Shown here: positions 18,623 through 31,216 of the stretch, piece by piece | Layout of the letters: each line of letters starts with the position of its first letter | How positions within the stretch are numbered: the stretch's first letter is position 1 | Assembly: GCF_011516765.1 (NCBI RefSeq) | Contig: NZ_JAAABN010000015.1 | Span: forward strand, 1 to 64,000 | DNA length: 64,000 nucleotides | Reading direction: 5' to 3' | Source of the DNA: Acetobacter sicerae | Lineage (GTDB): Bacteria; Pseudomonadota; Alphaproteobacteria; Acetobacterales; Acetobacteraceae | Notes under the pieces: generated by a model | Told to the model about the DNA's origin: nothing | What the model saw: the letters and a program-made list of their open reading frames with translations, nothing else | Database searches by the model: none | Translations under genes and position numbers: made by a program

Positions 18623-19579
18623 CTACAAAGACGCACGCAGCATAAGAATAGTTCCGGTCGCCATGACATTTAAAAGTGAAAGCGGCAGCAGGACTTTCCA
18701 GCCCAACGCCATCAACTGGTCGTAACGCGGGCGGGGCAGGCCTGCGCGCAACAGAATGAAAAACGCCACCATGCCGCCGGTCTTGAGCAGGAACCACACG
18801 GCGGGCGGCAACAGCGGTCCGCGCCAGCCACCAAGATAGAGCGTGGTCACAAGGCATGAGACCAGAACGATCCCGGCATATTCGGCAATGAAGAACATGC
18901 CGAATTTCATGCCCGAATATTCGGTATGGAATCCTGCGCCCAGTTCGTTCTCCCCTTCGGGAAGATCAAAGGGAAGACGGTGTGTTTCCGCAATGCCTGC
19001 AAGCAGGAACACGCCAAAGCCGAGACATTGCGGGATGATGAACCACAGACCCGCCTGCGCTGCCACGATGTCATGCAGACTGAATGACCCGGCCATCATG
19101 ACCACGCCCAGCAGGGAAAGTCCCATGAAGACTTCGTAGCTTATCATCTGCGCTGCGGCCCGCATGCCGCCCAGCAGTGCGAATTTGCTGTTGGAGGACC
19201 ACCCGGCCAGCACCACCGCATAAACCCCCAGCCCCATCATGGCGAGGATGAACAGCAGCCCGACATTCAGGTCGCCTGCAATGCCTGTGCCCATCGTGAA
19301 CGGAATGACGGCAAAGGACAGCAGGACCGTCATCATGCCGATAGCGGGAGCAAGAATGAAAACGCCCCGATCGGCAAAGGGAGGAATCCAGTCCTGCTTG
19401 AACAGGATCTTGATACCATCCGCAACGGCCTGAAATAGGCCGCCCGGCCCTACGCGGTTGGGACCATACCGGTCCTGCCATAAGCCCAGCAGTCGCCGTT
19501 CGACCCATGTCAGTAAGGTCGCAAGGGCAAGGAGGAGAAGCGGAGTAAGAATGATGGTAAGGAGTGCTGAAGAAGTCAT
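18623..19579 (-). CDS. nuoH: NADH-quinone oxidoreductase subunit H
   Basis: 318 residues, eight predicted TM helices. The ND1-type quinone-site loops are present: [19 protein letters not shown] near the N-terminus and [27 protein letters not shown] in the middle. ATG overlaps the nuoG stop (ATGA). It forms the entrance of the quinone cavity. Confidence 0.95.
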   Translation of the reverse strand: MTSSALLTIILTPLLLLALATLLTWVERRLLGLWQDRYGPNRVGPGGLFQAVADGIKILFKQDWIPPFADRGVFILAPAIGMMTVLLSFAVIPFTMGTGIAGDLNVGLLFILAMMGLGVYAVVLAGWSSNSKFALLGGMRAAAQMISYEVFMGLSLLGVVMMAGSFSLHDIVAAQAGLWFIIPQCLGFGVFLLAGIAETHRLPFDLPEGENELGAGFHTEYSGMKFGMFFIAEYAGIVLVSCLVTTLYLGGWRGPLLPPAVWFLLKTGGMVAFFILLRAGLPRPRYDQLMALGWKVLLPLSLLNVMATGTILMLRASL

Positions 19580-22311
19580 GGCCGTTCTCCTCCATCTGTC
19601 AAACCCTCAAGCCGGGCCATGCGGGGGAAACGGAACGCGCGTGCGACCCTGTGCGTGGGGCATAGGACAGTGCCTTCGGGGAGACCGGGCACCGGCTCCA
19701 CGGGCAGGTCATGTGGTCCGTCTTCCAGATGCAGCACCATGCGGTCTGATCCGGTCGCGCTGGCGGGCAGGCCCAGCGTTGGCGCGCTGGATCGCGCCAT
19801 GATGGGAGGCGAGAACATGCTCAGTTCCTCGCTGCCGAACAGGCGCGTATCGGGCAGCACCAGAACGGTATCCGCCTGTGGGACATAGGGGGCGGGAATG
19901 TCCGTAGCGTAAGGGTAGGGCTGCGCTTCCGTGTTTTGATTTTCCGCTGGGGATAACAGCCGGATACCGGAGGGACCACCACGCATCGGCCCACCGATTT
20001 CGGACTGGAACCGGTTGAGCGCCTGCACTGAATTCCACGCTGGCGTCTGATAAAAGGGAACCAGTGCGCCGGGCATGTCCGGTTCGTAGGCTCCCTCCAT
20101 TGAACTGCTGAATGGTGTGTCCGGGCTGGCGGGTGGTGGCTGGTCGCGCACACTGATGAAGGAACGGATGACGGTCCGCCCACTGGCGCGATAGGTCTGG
20201 CTACGCAGTTTCTCACCATGGATACGGTAATCCGCTTCGGGCGCGGCCATAACGGCCGGGGCCAGATCGGGAAATGCCGTTGCCAGCGTGGCAAGAACGT
20301 CATCGAGATCCCGCCAGTCGATCAGGCCCGTTATGGGTAGCGTGGACGGGTCAAGACTTCGGGCCAGTGCCTGTATCCACCGCCAGCCGGCCTGTATGGG
20401 GGCAGGGGGAAAGACCGCCTGGAAAAAGCGTTGCGCCCTGCCTTCCTGACTGACCAGCGTGCCGCTGCATTCGCTGAAGGCCGCAATGGGCAGGACAAGG
20501 CTGGCATGCTGGCACAGCGGGGTCATCGTATGGTCGAGCACGACGATGTTGGGAACGGCTGCCACAAGTTCCGCCACATCCGTCGGATCAAGGTGACGCG
20601 TCAGGTCATTTTCCACGATGACCAAAGTAGAAATCTCGCCAGCCCGGGCCCGCTCCATCACTGTTTCCAGCGGCAGCCCGCCCATCATGGCCAGCCCCAT
20701 GCTGTTGCATTCCGGCAGAACCAGCGACAGGCTCGCGGCAGATGTGGCGCGGGCAAGGGCTGCGGCAATACTGGCGGCAGCCTGCATCAGTGCGGGGGAG
20801 CCATACTGCATGCCGGATACGACCAGCGGCTTGCGGGCTGCTTTCAGCGCCTGCGCAATGCGTGCGGCGCGCGCCGCATCATCTGGCGTCAGATCCGTGA
20901 CGGGCGGGGCGGAGGGATCAATTTCGTGGGCGATGGCAAAGCCAAGTCGTGCGATATCATCGGGCGTTGCGCGAAAGGTTTCCGCAGCCACACTGTCGAG
21001 ATCGGTCGGCGCTGGCGTGAGGACATGCAGGGTGGAAGGGCACTCGCTGCCCAGCGTACGCACCGCCGCATCCATCCAGCGCGGCACTCTGGCGTTGTCC
21101 GCTGTATGGAAGGAGGCCTGACGCACCGACTGTCGCAACGACAGACCCAGCCGGGGAGCGGTGGCGCATACGTCCTCGCCCAGCACCAGCACGGCGTCGG
21201 CGCTTTCCATTTCATGCAGGGTGGGGAGGGCGCCGGGATGCCGGGTGAGCAGGGTATGCGCCAGTTCCGTGCATCCCTGTTCCTGTTGCGTCTGGCCAGT
21301 GGAAAAATGCTCTGGCCCCACCAGCGCATGCAGGCTGAAACAGGTCTCCAGAGCTGCGCGGGGCGAGGCGATGCCCGCAATCCGTCCTTTCGCCGCCATA
21401 CGCGCGAAGGTTGTCAGGGCGTCCGCCATGGGAACGGGCACCTGCTGTCCGTCAATGGCGCGCAGCGGCGTGCGGATCCGTGTCGGCGCGTTGACAAAAC
21501 CATGGCCGAACCGGCCCCGGTCGCACAACACGTAGCGGTTGATGTCCGTATTGTAGCGGTTCAGGACACGGCGGAGGGTTTCCTCCCGGGCATTGACGAT
21601 GGTGTTGCAGCCCACCGCGCAGTGCACGCATACCGAGGGCGCGCCCCGCATGTCCCACTTGCGGGTGTAGGAGGCAGAAAAGGGTTTGTCGGTGAACACG
21701 CCGGTCGGGCAGATTTCGACCAGATTGCCGCTGAACGCGTTTTGCAGCGTGCCGTCTTCGGCGCGGCCGAAATAGACATTGTCGTGCGAGGCAAAGGCCG
21801 CCAGATCGTCGCCGCCCGCGTAGTCACGGTAGAACCGCACGCAGCGGTAGCAGGCGATGCAGCGGTTCATTTCATGTTTTACGAGCGGCCCGAGATCCTG
21901 ATTGCGATGGGTCCGCTTCGTAAACCGGTAGCGGCGGGTATTGTGCCCGGTCATGACCGTCATGTCCTGCAGGTGGCATTCGCCGCCTTCCTCGCAGACG
22001 GGGCAGTCATGGGGATGGTTGACCATCATCCATTCGATGACGCCGGCCCGAAAGTCGCGGGCTTCCGGATCGTCAATGGATATGATGGCGTTCTCGCTGA
22101 CAGGGGTCATGCAGGCCATCACGATGCGGCCCTTCGTGTCCTCCGGTCCGCTGAACTGTTTGACGGCGCACTGCCGGCACGCCCCGACGGAGCCGAGTTC
22201 GGGATGCCAGCAGAAATAGGGTAGGTTGGCCTCTGCCTCCAGACAGGCCTGAAGCAGGTTGATGTCGCTGCGGGTCTGGCAATCCCGTCCATCGATGTGG
22301 ATGGTGGTCAT
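19576..22311 (-). CDS. nuoG: NADH-quinone oxidoreductase subunit G (long, E. coli-type)
   Basis: 911 residues. The N-terminal 2Fe-2S domain contains [15 protein letters not shown]. Next come the His/Cys motif [14 protein letters not shown] and a ferredoxin-like motif [18 protein letters not shown] molybdopterin-oxidoreductase-like domain follows, beginning with CVHCAVGC near residue 225 and a fourth cysteine near 260 (VLCDRGRFG). Those last four are ligands of cluster N7, which E. coli and Thermus have but mitochondria and classical alphaproteobacteria lack. Length also matches E. coli (about 908) rather than the roughly 690 residues usual in alphaproteobacteria. Start at 22311 overlaps the nuoF stop. 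Peripheral-arm electron wire. Confidence 0.95.
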   Translation of the reverse strand: MTTIHIDGRDCQTRSDINLLQACLEAEANLPYFCWHPELGSVGACRQCAVKQFSGPEDTKGRIVMACMTPVSENAIISIDDPEARDFRAGVIEWMMVNHPHDCPVCEEGGECHLQDMTVMTGHNTRRYRFTKRTHRNQDLGPLVKHEMNRCIACYRCVRFYRDYAGGDDLAAFASHDNVYFGRAEDGTLQNAFSGNLVEICPTGVFTDKPFSASYTRKWDMRGAPSVCVHCAVGCNTIVNAREETLRRVLNRYNTDINRYVLCDRGRFGHGFVNAPTRIRTPLRAIDGQQVPVPMADALTTFARMAAKGRIAGIASPRAALETCFSLHALVGPEHFSTGQTQQEQGCTELAHTLLTRHPGALPTLHEMESADAVLVLGEDVCATAPRLGLSLRQSVRQASFHTADNARVPRWMDAAVRTLGSECPSTLHVLTPAPTDLDSVAAETFRATPDDIARLGFAIAHEIDPSAPPVTDLTPDDAARAARIAQALKAARKPLVVSGMQYGSPALMQAAASIAAALARATSAASLSLVLPECNSMGLAMMGGLPLETVMERARAGEISTLVIVENDLTRHLDPTDVAELVAAVPNIVVLDHTMTPLCQHASLVLPIAAFSECSGTLVSQEGRAQRFFQAVFPPAPIQAGWRWIQALARSLDPSTLPITGLIDWRDLDDVLATLATAFPDLAPAVMAAPEADYRIHGEKLRSQTYRASGRTVIRSFISVRDQPPPASPDTPFSSSMEGAYEPDMPGALVPFYQTPAWNSVQALNRFQSEIGGPMRGGPSGIRLLSPAENQNTEAQPYPYATDIPAPYVPQADTVLVLPDTRLFGSEELSMFSPPIMARSSAPTLGLPASATGSDRMVLHLEDGPHDLPVEPVPGLPEGTVLCPTHRVARAFRFPRMARLEGLTDGGERP

Positions 22312-23612
22312 GGTCCTGCTCCGGCGTGATGCGGGCAACGGCCCTGCTGGATGTGGGCGGCGAAATCGGCGGCGAAAAGCTTCAGCCCGCTGGCCAGTGG
22401 CGCCATCGCTCCCGGCGCATGGGCGCAGAAGGTCCGCCCCGGAGCGCCCAGCATGCGGGCATGACGGTCAAGCTGCTCCATGTCTTCCTCCCGTCCTGTC
22501 CCGTCCTCGATCGCGTCCAGCAGGCGTTCCACCCATGGGAGCCCGTCCCGACAGGGCGTGCACCAGCCGCAGGATTCCTGTGCGAAGAAATGTTCAAGGT
22601 TGCGGATCATGCCGATGGGGCAGGTGCGCTCATCCAGAATGATGGCCATGCCGGTGCCGAGCCTGCTGCCCGCCTTTTCCACCGATCCGTAATCCATGGC
22701 GACATCGAGGGCCGTCGTGTCGATAAAGGCGGTGGATGCCCCGCCGGGCAGCAGGGCGCGCAACTGGTAACCGGGGCGCATGCCGCCTGCGTGGTCCTCG
22801 ATGATCTGACGCAGTGGCGTGCCGATCGGCAGTTCCCATGCGCCCGGCTTCGCCACGCGCCCGCTGACACCATAGATCTTGGTGCCCCCATCCTCTCCCA
22901 GCCCGAGGCCCGCGAACCATTCCGGTCCGTTGGCGATGATATGGGGCAGGTTGCACAGCGTCTCGACATTGTTCACCACGCTGGGCGCACCCCACAGGCC
23001 GCCGGTCTGCGGAAAAGGCGGCTTGCTGCGTGGTGTGGCGCGGCGGCCTTCCAGCGCGGTCAGCAGGGCGGTTTCCTCGCCGCATATGTAGCGTCCGGCG
23101 CTGGAATGTACGTGGATGTCAAAACTGAATCCCGAGCCGAGAATGTTCTCGCCCAGCCAGCCCCGCTCCCGTGCTTCTCCGATCGCGCGATCCAGACGGA
23201 CACAGGCCTCCTGATATTCCCCGCGCAGGAAAACGATGCCATGCCCGGCCTGCACGGCGTAGGCCGCAAGGATCATCCCTTCGACCAGTTGGAGGGGATT
23301 GCCTTCCAGTAGCCAGCGGTCCTTGAAGGTGCCCGGCTCCATCTCGTCGGCATTGGCGATCAGGTATTTGCGGCGTTCGGAGGCGGGTTCCTTGGGCACG
23401 AAGCTCCATTTCTGCCCGGTCCCGAAACCTGCGCCTCCACGGCCACGCAGCTTTGAGCGTGTCACCCAGTCAATGACCTCAGCGGGAGTAAGGCGTCCCA
23501 GCGCCAGACGTGCGGCCTGCCAGCCGCCAGCGCGTTCGTATGTCGCGCAGTCGGGTGGACCGGCGGCAGGGTCGATCATGGCGGTGAGTGGACGTTCGGA
23601 GGCGGCCATCAT
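22308..23612 (-). CDS. nuoF: NADH-quinone oxidoreductase subunit F
   Basis: 434 residues. The NADH/FMN site is evident: KLRGRGGAGFGTGQKWSF, then NADEMEPGTFKDRW and GAGRYICGEETALL-like SAGRYICGEETALLTALEG. The N3 4Fe-4S ligands are in ESCGWCTPCRDG with a later cysteine in the FCAHAPGAMAP segment. It oxidises NADH and passes electrons through FMN to N3. Start ATGs at 23612 and 23609 both overlap the nuoE stop. Confidence 0.95.
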   Translation of the reverse strand: MMAASERPLTAMIDPAAGPPDCATYERAGGWQAARLALGRLTPAEVIDWVTRSKLRGRGGAGFGTGQKWSFVPKEPASERRKYLIANADEMEPGTFKDRWLLEGNPLQLVEGMILAAYAVQAGHGIVFLRGEYQEACVRLDRAIGEARERGWLGENILGSGFSFDIHVHSSAGRYICGEETALLTALEGRRATPRSKPPFPQTGGLWGAPSVVNNVETLCNLPHIIANGPEWFAGLGLGEDGGTKIYGVSGRVAKPGAWELPIGTPLRQIIEDHAGGMRPGYQLRALLPGGASTAFIDTTALDVAMDYGSVEKAGSRLGTGMAIILDERTCPIGMIRNLEHFFAQESCGWCTPCRDGLPWVERLLDAIEDGTGREEDMEQLDRHARMLGAPGRTFCAHAPGAMAPLASGLKLFAADFAAHIQQGRCPHHAGAGP

Positions 23613-24100
23613 GGCGTGTCCCTCAGCGTAGCGATCAGGTGATCGAGGCTTGCCGGGGTCACGTCCCCGTGCAGCGTGTTGTCAACCAGCATGGCCGGGG
23701 CGTGATCACAGTGACCGATGCAGACGGTTGGAAGCAGCGTGATGGCGTTGTCTGCCGTGGTTTCTCCGGGCCTTATGCCGAGCTTTCGGCACAGATGGGC
23801 GCAGAGCGTTTCGCGTCCCATGATCCAGCATGAAACGCTGTCGCACAGCATAATGACATGCCGCCCGACCGGTCTGCGGAACAGCAGGTTGAAATAGGTC
23901 GCGACGCCGTCGAGATCATCCGCCGACATGCCCAGCAGGTCGGCCACTTCGCGCAGATGCGCCGTACTGACCCAGCCAAAGTGAGCCTGTACCAGCCGCA
24001 GGGCGGCGACACTCGCCCCACGCGGGTGCAGTTCCTGCGCCGCAAGGGCAAGGATTTCCGCCCGCATGGGCGCAGGGAGGGGGAGATCAGCGGTCGACAT
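23609..24100 (-). CDS. nuoE: NADH-quinone oxidoreductase subunit E
   Basis: 163-residue thioredoxin-like 2Fe-2S subunit (cluster N1a). The four ligands are visible as CDSVSC and CIGHC. The N-terminal helical bundle contains [37 protein letters not shown]. It overlaps the nuoCD stop by 14 bp, which implies coupled translation. Works with NuoF at the NADH end. Confidence 0.95.
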   Translation of the reverse strand: MSTADLPLPAPMRAEILALAAQELHPRGASVAALRLVQAHFGWVSTAHLREVADLLGMSADDLDGVATYFNLLFRRPVGRHVIMLCDSVSCWIMGRETLCAHLCRKLGIRPGETTADNAITLLPTVCIGHCDHAPAMLVDNTLHGDVTPASLDHLIATLRDTP

Positions 24101-25847
24101 CGGCCATCACGAAATCGATGCTGCCCAGGATCGCGATCAGATCCGCGACCATGATGCCGCGACTGAGCAGCGGGATCATCTGCAGGTGGGCGAAGGACGG
24201 TGTGCGGATGCGTGTGCGGTAGGACGTCGTGCCGCCGTCGCTGATCAGGGTGTAGGTGTTCACGCCTTTCGTGGCTTCGATGCTGACCCGCGCTTCTCCC
24301 GGCGGAATGACCGGCCCCCAGCTTACGCTGAGGAAGTGATGGATCAGGGTTTCGATGTCATGCATCGTCCGTGCCTTGGGCGGTGGGGTTGTCAGTGGAT
24401 GGTCGGCCATGACCGGGCCTGCGGGCATGTTGTCCACGCACTGACGGATGATGCGCAGGCTCTGGCGTATTTCTTCCACATGCACGGCAATTCGGTCATA
24501 ACAGTCGCCGTTGGTACCAGTGGGAATGTCGAATTCAAGCTGGTCGTAACAGGCATAGGGCGCATGTTTGCGGTAATCCCATTCCAGCCCTGTAGCGCGC
24601 AGCCCCGGTCCGGTAACGCCCCATTCGACTGCTTCTGCTGTGGTATAGGCGCCAATGCCTTTCGTCCGGGCGCGGAAGAGGGGATTGCGCATGACCATCG
24701 CATCGTACTCGTCCAGCCGCAGGGGCAGATCGTGGAGAAAGGCGCGGATCAGCCCTTCCCACCCGTTGGGCAGGTCCATGGCCACTCCGCCAATGCGGAA
24801 CCACGCCGGATGCATGCGAAAGCCGCAGATCGCCTCGATAATCCCGAACACGCGCTCGCGGTCGGTAAACATGTAGAACACCGGCGAAAGTTGTCCGACA
24901 TCCTGCACCATGGTGCCGTAGAAGACGAGGTGGCTGGCGATGCGGAACAGTTCCGCCAGCATGACGCGGATCATCTGTGCGCGGGGCGGCACGGTAATTC
25001 CGGCCAGCGTCTCGACCGCCATCACATAAGGGAAATTGTTCATGACGCCGCCGAGGTAATCCACCCGGTCGGTGTAGGGGATGTAGGTGTGCCATGACTG
25101 GCGTTCCCCCATCTTTTCCGCGCCCCGATGGTGAAAACCGATATCGGGCACAGCATCGACAATCCGCTCCCCTTCCAGTTGCAGCACGATGCGGAACACC
25201 CCGTGCACGCTGGGGTGATTGGGGCCGAGATTGAGAAACATGAAGTCGCTGTGGTCACTGTGTCGCCGCATGCCCCACGCGGAAGGATCAAAGCGCAGGG
25301 CGTCCTGCTCCTGCGCCTCGTGTTCTTCCGTCAGGCTGTAGGGCGGCATTTCCGTGGCGCGGGCATGGTGGTCCTTGCGCAGGGGATGTCCGGTCCATGT
25401 GGGCGGGGTCAGGATACGGCGCAGGGAGGGATGGTTCTGGAAATGGATACCGAACAGATCCCAGACCTCGCGCTCATACCAGTTGGCGTTGGGCCACAGG
25501 TCGCAGATGCTGGGCAGGGTAGGATTGGTTGCGTTCAGAGGCACCTTGATCCGCACCTCATCCGTACGGGTGGCTAGCGAAATCAGATGATAGACAACCG
25601 TGAAGACCGATTCTGGCTGCCCGTCGCGGTGGGCGCGGTCGCGTTCATCTATGGCCGTCAGGTCCAGCAGCATGAGGGACGCGGCAGCCTTCAGTGCGGC
25701 GAAGGCTGGTCGGAGATCGGTCGCCGCGATCCAGAGGATGGAGACCCCGTCACATCCCGCCTGTGTGGCCAGCAAACCGTTGGGGAGATGCTCCGAAATT
25801 CTTTCAGCAAGGCTCTGTTCGCGGGTGGGAGAAAGGAGCGTCGTCAT
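24087..25847 (-). CDS. nuoCD: NADH-quinone oxidoreductase fused subunit C/D
   Basis: 586 residues in one frame. Residues 1 to about 185 are the 30-kDa NuoC domain with [26 protein letters not shown]. Residues about 195-586 are the 49-kDa NuoD domain with [22 protein letters not shown], the quinone-site segment [30 protein letters not shown] and the C-terminal [18 protein letters not shown]. Fusion of C and D is typical of E. coli-type operons; most alphaproteobacteria keep them separate. It lies 5 bp after nuoB and overlaps nuoE. Confidence 0.96.
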   Translation of the reverse strand: MTTLLSPTREQSLAERISEHLPNGLLATQAGCDGVSILWIAATDLRPAFAALKAAASLMLLDLTAIDERDRAHRDGQPESVFTVVYHLISLATRTDEVRIKVPLNATNPTLPSICDLWPNANWYEREVWDLFGIHFQNHPSLRRILTPPTWTGHPLRKDHHARATEMPPYSLTEEHEAQEQDALRFDPSAWGMRRHSDHSDFMFLNLGPNHPSVHGVFRIVLQLEGERIVDAVPDIGFHHRGAEKMGERQSWHTYIPYTDRVDYLGGVMNNFPYVMAVETLAGITVPPRAQMIRVMLAELFRIASHLVFYGTMVQDVGQLSPVFYMFTDRERVFGIIEAICGFRMHPAWFRIGGVAMDLPNGWEGLIRAFLHDLPLRLDEYDAMVMRNPLFRARTKGIGAYTTAEAVEWGVTGPGLRATGLEWDYRKHAPYACYDQLEFDIPTGTNGDCYDRIAVHVEEIRQSLRIIRQCVDNMPAGPVMADHPLTTPPPKARTMHDIETLIHHFLSVSWGPVIPPGEARVSIEATKGVNTYTLISDGGTTSYRTRIRTPSFAHLQMIPLLSRGIMVADLIAILGSIDFVMADVDR

Positions 25848-25852
25848 GGGCG

Positions 25853-26488
25853 TCAGATCCCGTCCGGCGTGCGCAGGTCGCGCATGGCCCGACGCTGGTC
25901 GCGCTTTTCATCGCGCAGACTGGGCGGTGTCACGGGTTCCGCGCCCTGCGGCCCGACCATCCAGCTCAGGGGCCTGCGCTTTGTGCCGATGGATTTCTGC
26001 AAGAGCAGCAATCCCTCCAGCAGGGCTTCGGGACGCGGGGGACAGCCGGGCACGTACACATCCACGGGCAGGAAACTGTCCACGCCCTGCACGACACTGT
26101 AAATGTCATACATGCCGCCGGAATTGGCGCACGACCCCATGGAGATCACCCAGCGTGGCTCCAGCATCTGATTGTAAAGATGCTGGATAACCGGAGCCAT
26201 TTTGACGAAAACGGTGCCGGAAATGACAATCAGGTCGGCTTCGCGTGGTGTGGCGCGCAGGACTTCGGACCCGAAACGGGCGATGTCGAAACGGCTGGTG
26301 AATGCCGTCGCCATTTCCACATAGCAGCATGACAGGCCGAAATTCAGCGGCCAGATCGAGTTTTTCTGCCCCCACGATACAAAATCCTGTAACCGGCCCA
26401 TGACCAGATTGCGGCGGAGGGTTTCACTGAAACTGGGTGAAGGCTGCGCGTCTCTGGGCGCGCCGGGGGAGGAAAGAGACCAGCTCAT
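25853..26488 (-). CDS. nuoB: NADH-quinone oxidoreductase subunit B
   Basis: 211 residues carrying the terminal 4Fe-4S cluster N2. Its ligands are the adjacent pair in [11 protein letters not shown], then the cysteines in [10 protein letters not shown] and [15 protein letters not shown]. The start at 26488 ([11 protein letters not shown]) overlaps the nuoA stop in ATGA. The open frame continues upstream into nuoA as a shadow. N2 is the electron donor to quinone. Confidence 0.95.
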   Translation of the reverse strand: MSWSLSSPGAPRDAQPSPSFSETLRRNLVMGRLQDFVSWGQKNSIWPLNFGLSCCYVEMATAFTSRFDIARFGSEVLRATPREADLIVISGTVFVKMAPVIQHLYNQMLEPRWVISMGSCANSGGMYDIYSVVQGVDSFLPVDVYVPGCPPRPEALLEGLLLLQKSIGTKRRPLSWMVGPQGAEPVTPPSLRDEKRDQRRAMRDLRTPDGI

Positions 26489-26910
26489 GATGCGAGGTCC
26501 TTTCGGGTATCCGTTACACGGCGTGGGCGAACCTGCGGTCCCCAGTCCAGCGCTCCGGCTCTCCACAGATAGGCAAGGGAAATTGCCAGAAAGACAATAA
26601 AGGCGAGCGCCGCGCCATAGCCGATCCAGCCCGTTTCGGTCACAACGGTCGCCCATGTCAGGAGAATGGCTGTTTCGACATCAAAAATGACGAAGAACAT
26701 GGCCACCAGATAATACTGTACAGGTAAGCGCAGGTGCGCCGATCCCGTGGGGATGATGCCGGACTCAAAAGGCATGGACATGGAGCGGCCCATGGCTCTG
26801 CCGCTCCGTCGGGTGCCGGTTATGGCGGACAGCCCCATCATGCCGGCCAGCACTATTCCTATGACAATGGCATAGGTAAAAATCGACCATATACTGGAAA
26901 CATTTTCCAT
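26485..26910 (-). CDS. nuoA: NADH-quinone oxidoreductase subunit A
   Basis: 141 residues, three TM helices. The characteristic loop between TM1 and TM2 ends in [39 protein letters not shown], which includes the conserved FESG and FDVE motifs. First gene of the complex I operon; the promoter should lie in the roughly 530 bp upstream on the minus strand. Confidence 0.95.
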   Translation of the reverse strand: MENVSSIWSIFTYAIVIGIVLAGMMGLSAITGTRRSGRAMGRSMSMPFESGIIPTGSAHLRLPVQYYLVAMFFVIFDVETAILLTWATVVTETGWIGYGAALAFIVFLAISLAYLWRAGALDWGPQVRPRRVTDTRKDLAS

Positions 26911-27446
26911 ACTGGCAATTCCGTTTCTGTCTGTTCTGAACGGAGGCTATTTGTGTAGTGCTATTGGTCGTGACGGATGACAGGCGGCTGCGGTCCGGGG
27001 AGGAGTGTGTCCTCTGACGCATTCCGGTTCACTGAAAGAAACGTCAGAATGCGTTATCAGTCGCCTATACGCGGCAGGAAGAGGGAAGTTGCGGCTCCAT
27101 CGTGCAAGTTTTTCACGAAATGGGACGGCCTGTTATGAGAAGTAGTCTTCTCTTGATTTTCTGTTTTTCGTATCAGGTGAGTATGGACGGAAAGTAATCG
27201 CAGGATACGGCTGGAAGCGGTCTTTTGGAGTGCAGGAAGACCGGGATTACGGGCGTCCGCTCTGAATATTCTGGAGGAGAATCCCCGCTGTGTCTGATGT
27301 CTCACCGTCTCTGGACGGAAAGCTGTCCAGCTTTCTCTAAAATTTACACACCGGGCTCAAGGAGGCTGCATCCTTTGGGAGGCAGGGCAAAACCCGGGAC
27401 AGTTGCCATCCATGTCGAAACATTTCGGATTTTGCGCTGAATCCCG
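26911..27446. other. Intergenic region containing the presumed nuo promoter
   Basis: About 535 bp upstream of nuoA with no supported gene; it must hold the complex I promoter because nuoA to nuoN are tightly packed. No convincing -35/-10 pair could be assigned by eye. Confidence 0.5.
27013..27054. repeat. Overlapping inverted repeats upstream of nuoA
   Basis: Two alternative stems share the same DNA: TCTGACG (27013-27019) with CGTCAGA (27042-27048), and ACGCATTC (27017-27024) with GAATGCGT (27047-27054). They cannot form at the same time. The site is about 100-140 bp upstream of nuoA and could be an operator, a leader structure or the terminator of the lipoprotein gene. Confidence 0.4.
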
Positions 27447-27602
27447 TCAGTGGTGCAGGGGGCAGGTGGTTTTCTCACCGGGCAGATGATCGAAATTGCA
27501 GGAAATGCTTCCGTCCACGGGGCTGTTGTTCGGGTCTGGCTTGGGGCAGCACGCAGCCAGAAGGATGCCGAACGCCGTAAGGATGAGGATATTGCGTTTC
27601 AT
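27447..27602 (-). CDS. Small putative lipoprotein
   Basis: 51 residues from the ATG at 27602. A type II signal (MKRNILILTAFGILLAAC) has a good lipobox LLAAC. The mature peptide is short, Pro/Asn/Asp-rich and has further cysteines. Nothing in it identifies a function. It lies about 70 bp downstream of psiE on the same strand. The gene is called from the signal sequence alone; the ribosome-binding site is weak. Confidence 0.5.
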   Translation of the reverse strand: MKRNILILTAFGILLAACCPKPDPNNSPVDGSISCNFDHLPGEKTTCPLHH

Positions 27603-27670
27603 GATGCCTGCTGTTTCTTTCTCAATGGGTGCGGTTCTGTACACGAAAAATGAGGTCCGGCACGACGGGA

Positions 27671-28231
27671 TTATTCCTGTATGTGAGACGGATGGTCGTG
27701 CGGAGCCTTTTCTGCGGCGGACAGGCGGGCGGCCTGGGCGGCGACGCGCGTGTCCTGTTCACGGATCAGCCAGTATACGACGCCGAGCGCCAGCACCGCC
27801 GCGGAGAAGGCGATCATTTCCATGGGGTGGACCTCGTTGAGGTCGAGGATAATGAATTTCCGGGAGACGGCGAGAAGCGCGATCAGCACGATCGTGCGGA
27901 CGCGCACGACGTCCTTGTTGTGCGACAGGCTGATCCGGAGCGAGCTTTTGAACTCCAGGGCGATGATGACGGTGAAGATATTGCCGAACACGCTCTGGAA
28001 GGTCGGCGCGTTGTCCGGGCTGATCTGACCGAACCATGCGAGCCGCCAGACTTCTTTCGTGAGGCTCCAGGTGGCGATTGCCGTGATGATCATGATCAGT
28101 GCTGTCAGGATCAGCATGATCAGAAGTTCGAACCCTTCGTAGAGATTCATTTCCCGGAAGCTGCGTCCGAGACGCAGGGCTTCCCGCGAGAAGGGATCGT
28201 GAGGTTCTTTTCCGTCCCCTGAACCGTCCAT
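27671..28231 (-). CDS. PsiE-family membrane protein
   Basis: 186 residues with four predicted TM helices. The family pattern is evident: a first helix LLIMLILTALIMIITAIATW, then VFGNIFTVIIALEFKSSLRISL, the basic loop HNKDVVRVRTIVLIALLAVSRKFIILDL, and a last helix before a charged tail. PsiE was named as a phosphate-starvation-inducible protein in E. coli; its molecular role is unknown. No Pho box was identified by eye. It diverges from the YoaK-family gene. Confidence 0.82.
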   Translation of the reverse strand: MDGSGDGKEPHDPFSREALRLGRSFREMNLYEGFELLIMLILTALIMIITAIATWSLTKEVWRLAWFGQISPDNAPTFQSVFGNIFTVIIALEFKSSLRISLSHNKDVVRVRTIVLIALLAVSRKFIILDLNEVHPMEMIAFSAAVLALGVVYWLIREQDTRVAAQAARLSAAEKAPHDHPSHIQE

Positions 28232-28421
28232 TTCTGACTTTCCTTATCGATGCGTGTCGGTTCTCTGATGCGGATAGTGTCGCAGGCATCGCACGGCGGG
28301 TCCAGCCGCGAACGGGATGACCGGTATGTCCGTCCGCTTCCCCCGCGCTTTCGTCGACCGTGATATGCTGCGCCAACTGCCGGGAACGGCATGGCTCATT
28401 GGGGAAGGCGGGAGGGCAAGG

Positions 28422-29180
28422 GTGCTCGTACATGAAGGCGCGGAACGGGATGTGGTGGCTGACCGGCGTCTTGGCTGTTCACTTGCCGCTGTCGCGGGAG
28501 CCGTCAATGCCGCAGGGTTTCTGGCGGTCGGGTACTATTCCGCCAACATGACGGGGAATGTTTCCACGCTGGCGACGGCGCTGCATGCTGGGCATGTGGC
28601 GCTGCTTATGTCCTGCATCGGACTGATCGGCGCTTTTGTTGTCGGGGCGGTGCTGGCTACGCTTCTGGTCAATGCGGGACGGCGGTGGGCTCTGTCGTCC
28701 GTCTATGCATGGAGCATTCTGCTGGAGGCCTGTCTGCTCGGTCTTCTGGCGCTGGTCGATATTCTGCTCCCGGGGACGCATCGCGGCGTGATGCTGGCCT
28801 ACGGGCTGAGTTTTCTGATGGGGCTGCAGAACGCCACTGTCACGCGCATATCGGGAGCGCGCGTGCGGACCACTCATATGACGGGAATGCTGACTGATGT
28901 CGGCATCGAGCTCGCGGACTGGCTGGATTCCTTTTTCCATTCCACTGATCCGGCACAGCTTGCTCGCACGCGGGAGCGACTGTGGCTGCATGGGGCGATT
29001 GTTCTGTCCTTTACAACCGGAGGTATTGCCGGCGCGTTTCTTTATGGGTGGTGGTCAGGTCGTTTTCTGTTGCTGCTCGCGGTGCTGCTGGCCTGCCTGT
29101 CACTTCCCGGCACGGTCCGACGGGCTGATGTATTGTCGTCAGCAGAAAACATGGTCCAGAAGAACAGTTCGAATATGTAA
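28422..29180 (+). CDS. YoaK/DUF1275 family membrane protein
   Basis: 252 residues from a GTG at 28422, preceded by GGGAGGG. The family core is clear: LGCSLAAVAGAVNAAGFLAVG, then YYSANMTGNVS near the N-terminus, GLQNATVTRISGARVRTTHMTGMLTDVGIELA in the middle, and six or so TM helices. DUF1275 proteins are integral membrane proteins of unknown transport activity. The frame is open back to an ATG at 28317 without a ribosome-binding site; the shorter form starts where homologues start. Confidence 0.8.
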   Translation: MLVHEGAERDVVADRRLGCSLAAVAGAVNAAGFLAVGYYSANMTGNVSTLATALHAGHVALLMSCIGLIGAFVVGAVLATLLVNAGRRWALSSVYAWSILLEACLLGLLALVDILLPGTHRGVMLAYGLSFLMGLQNATVTRISGARVRTTHMTGMLTDVGIELADWLDSFFHSTDPAQLARTRERLWLHGAIVLSFTTGGIAGAFLYGWWSGRFLLLLAVLLACLSLPGTVRRADVLSSAENMVQKNSSNM

Positions 29181-31198
<2,018 letters not shown>

Positions 31199-31216
31199 AC
31201 AAGAGCCGGAAACAGG

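Noticed and set aside
20431..22224. 597-codon plus-strand frame
   Set aside because: Antisense to nuoG, whose motifs are all intact; no recognisable family in the antisense product.
24066..25097. 343-codon plus-strand frame
   Set aside because: Antisense to nuoCD; no family similarity.
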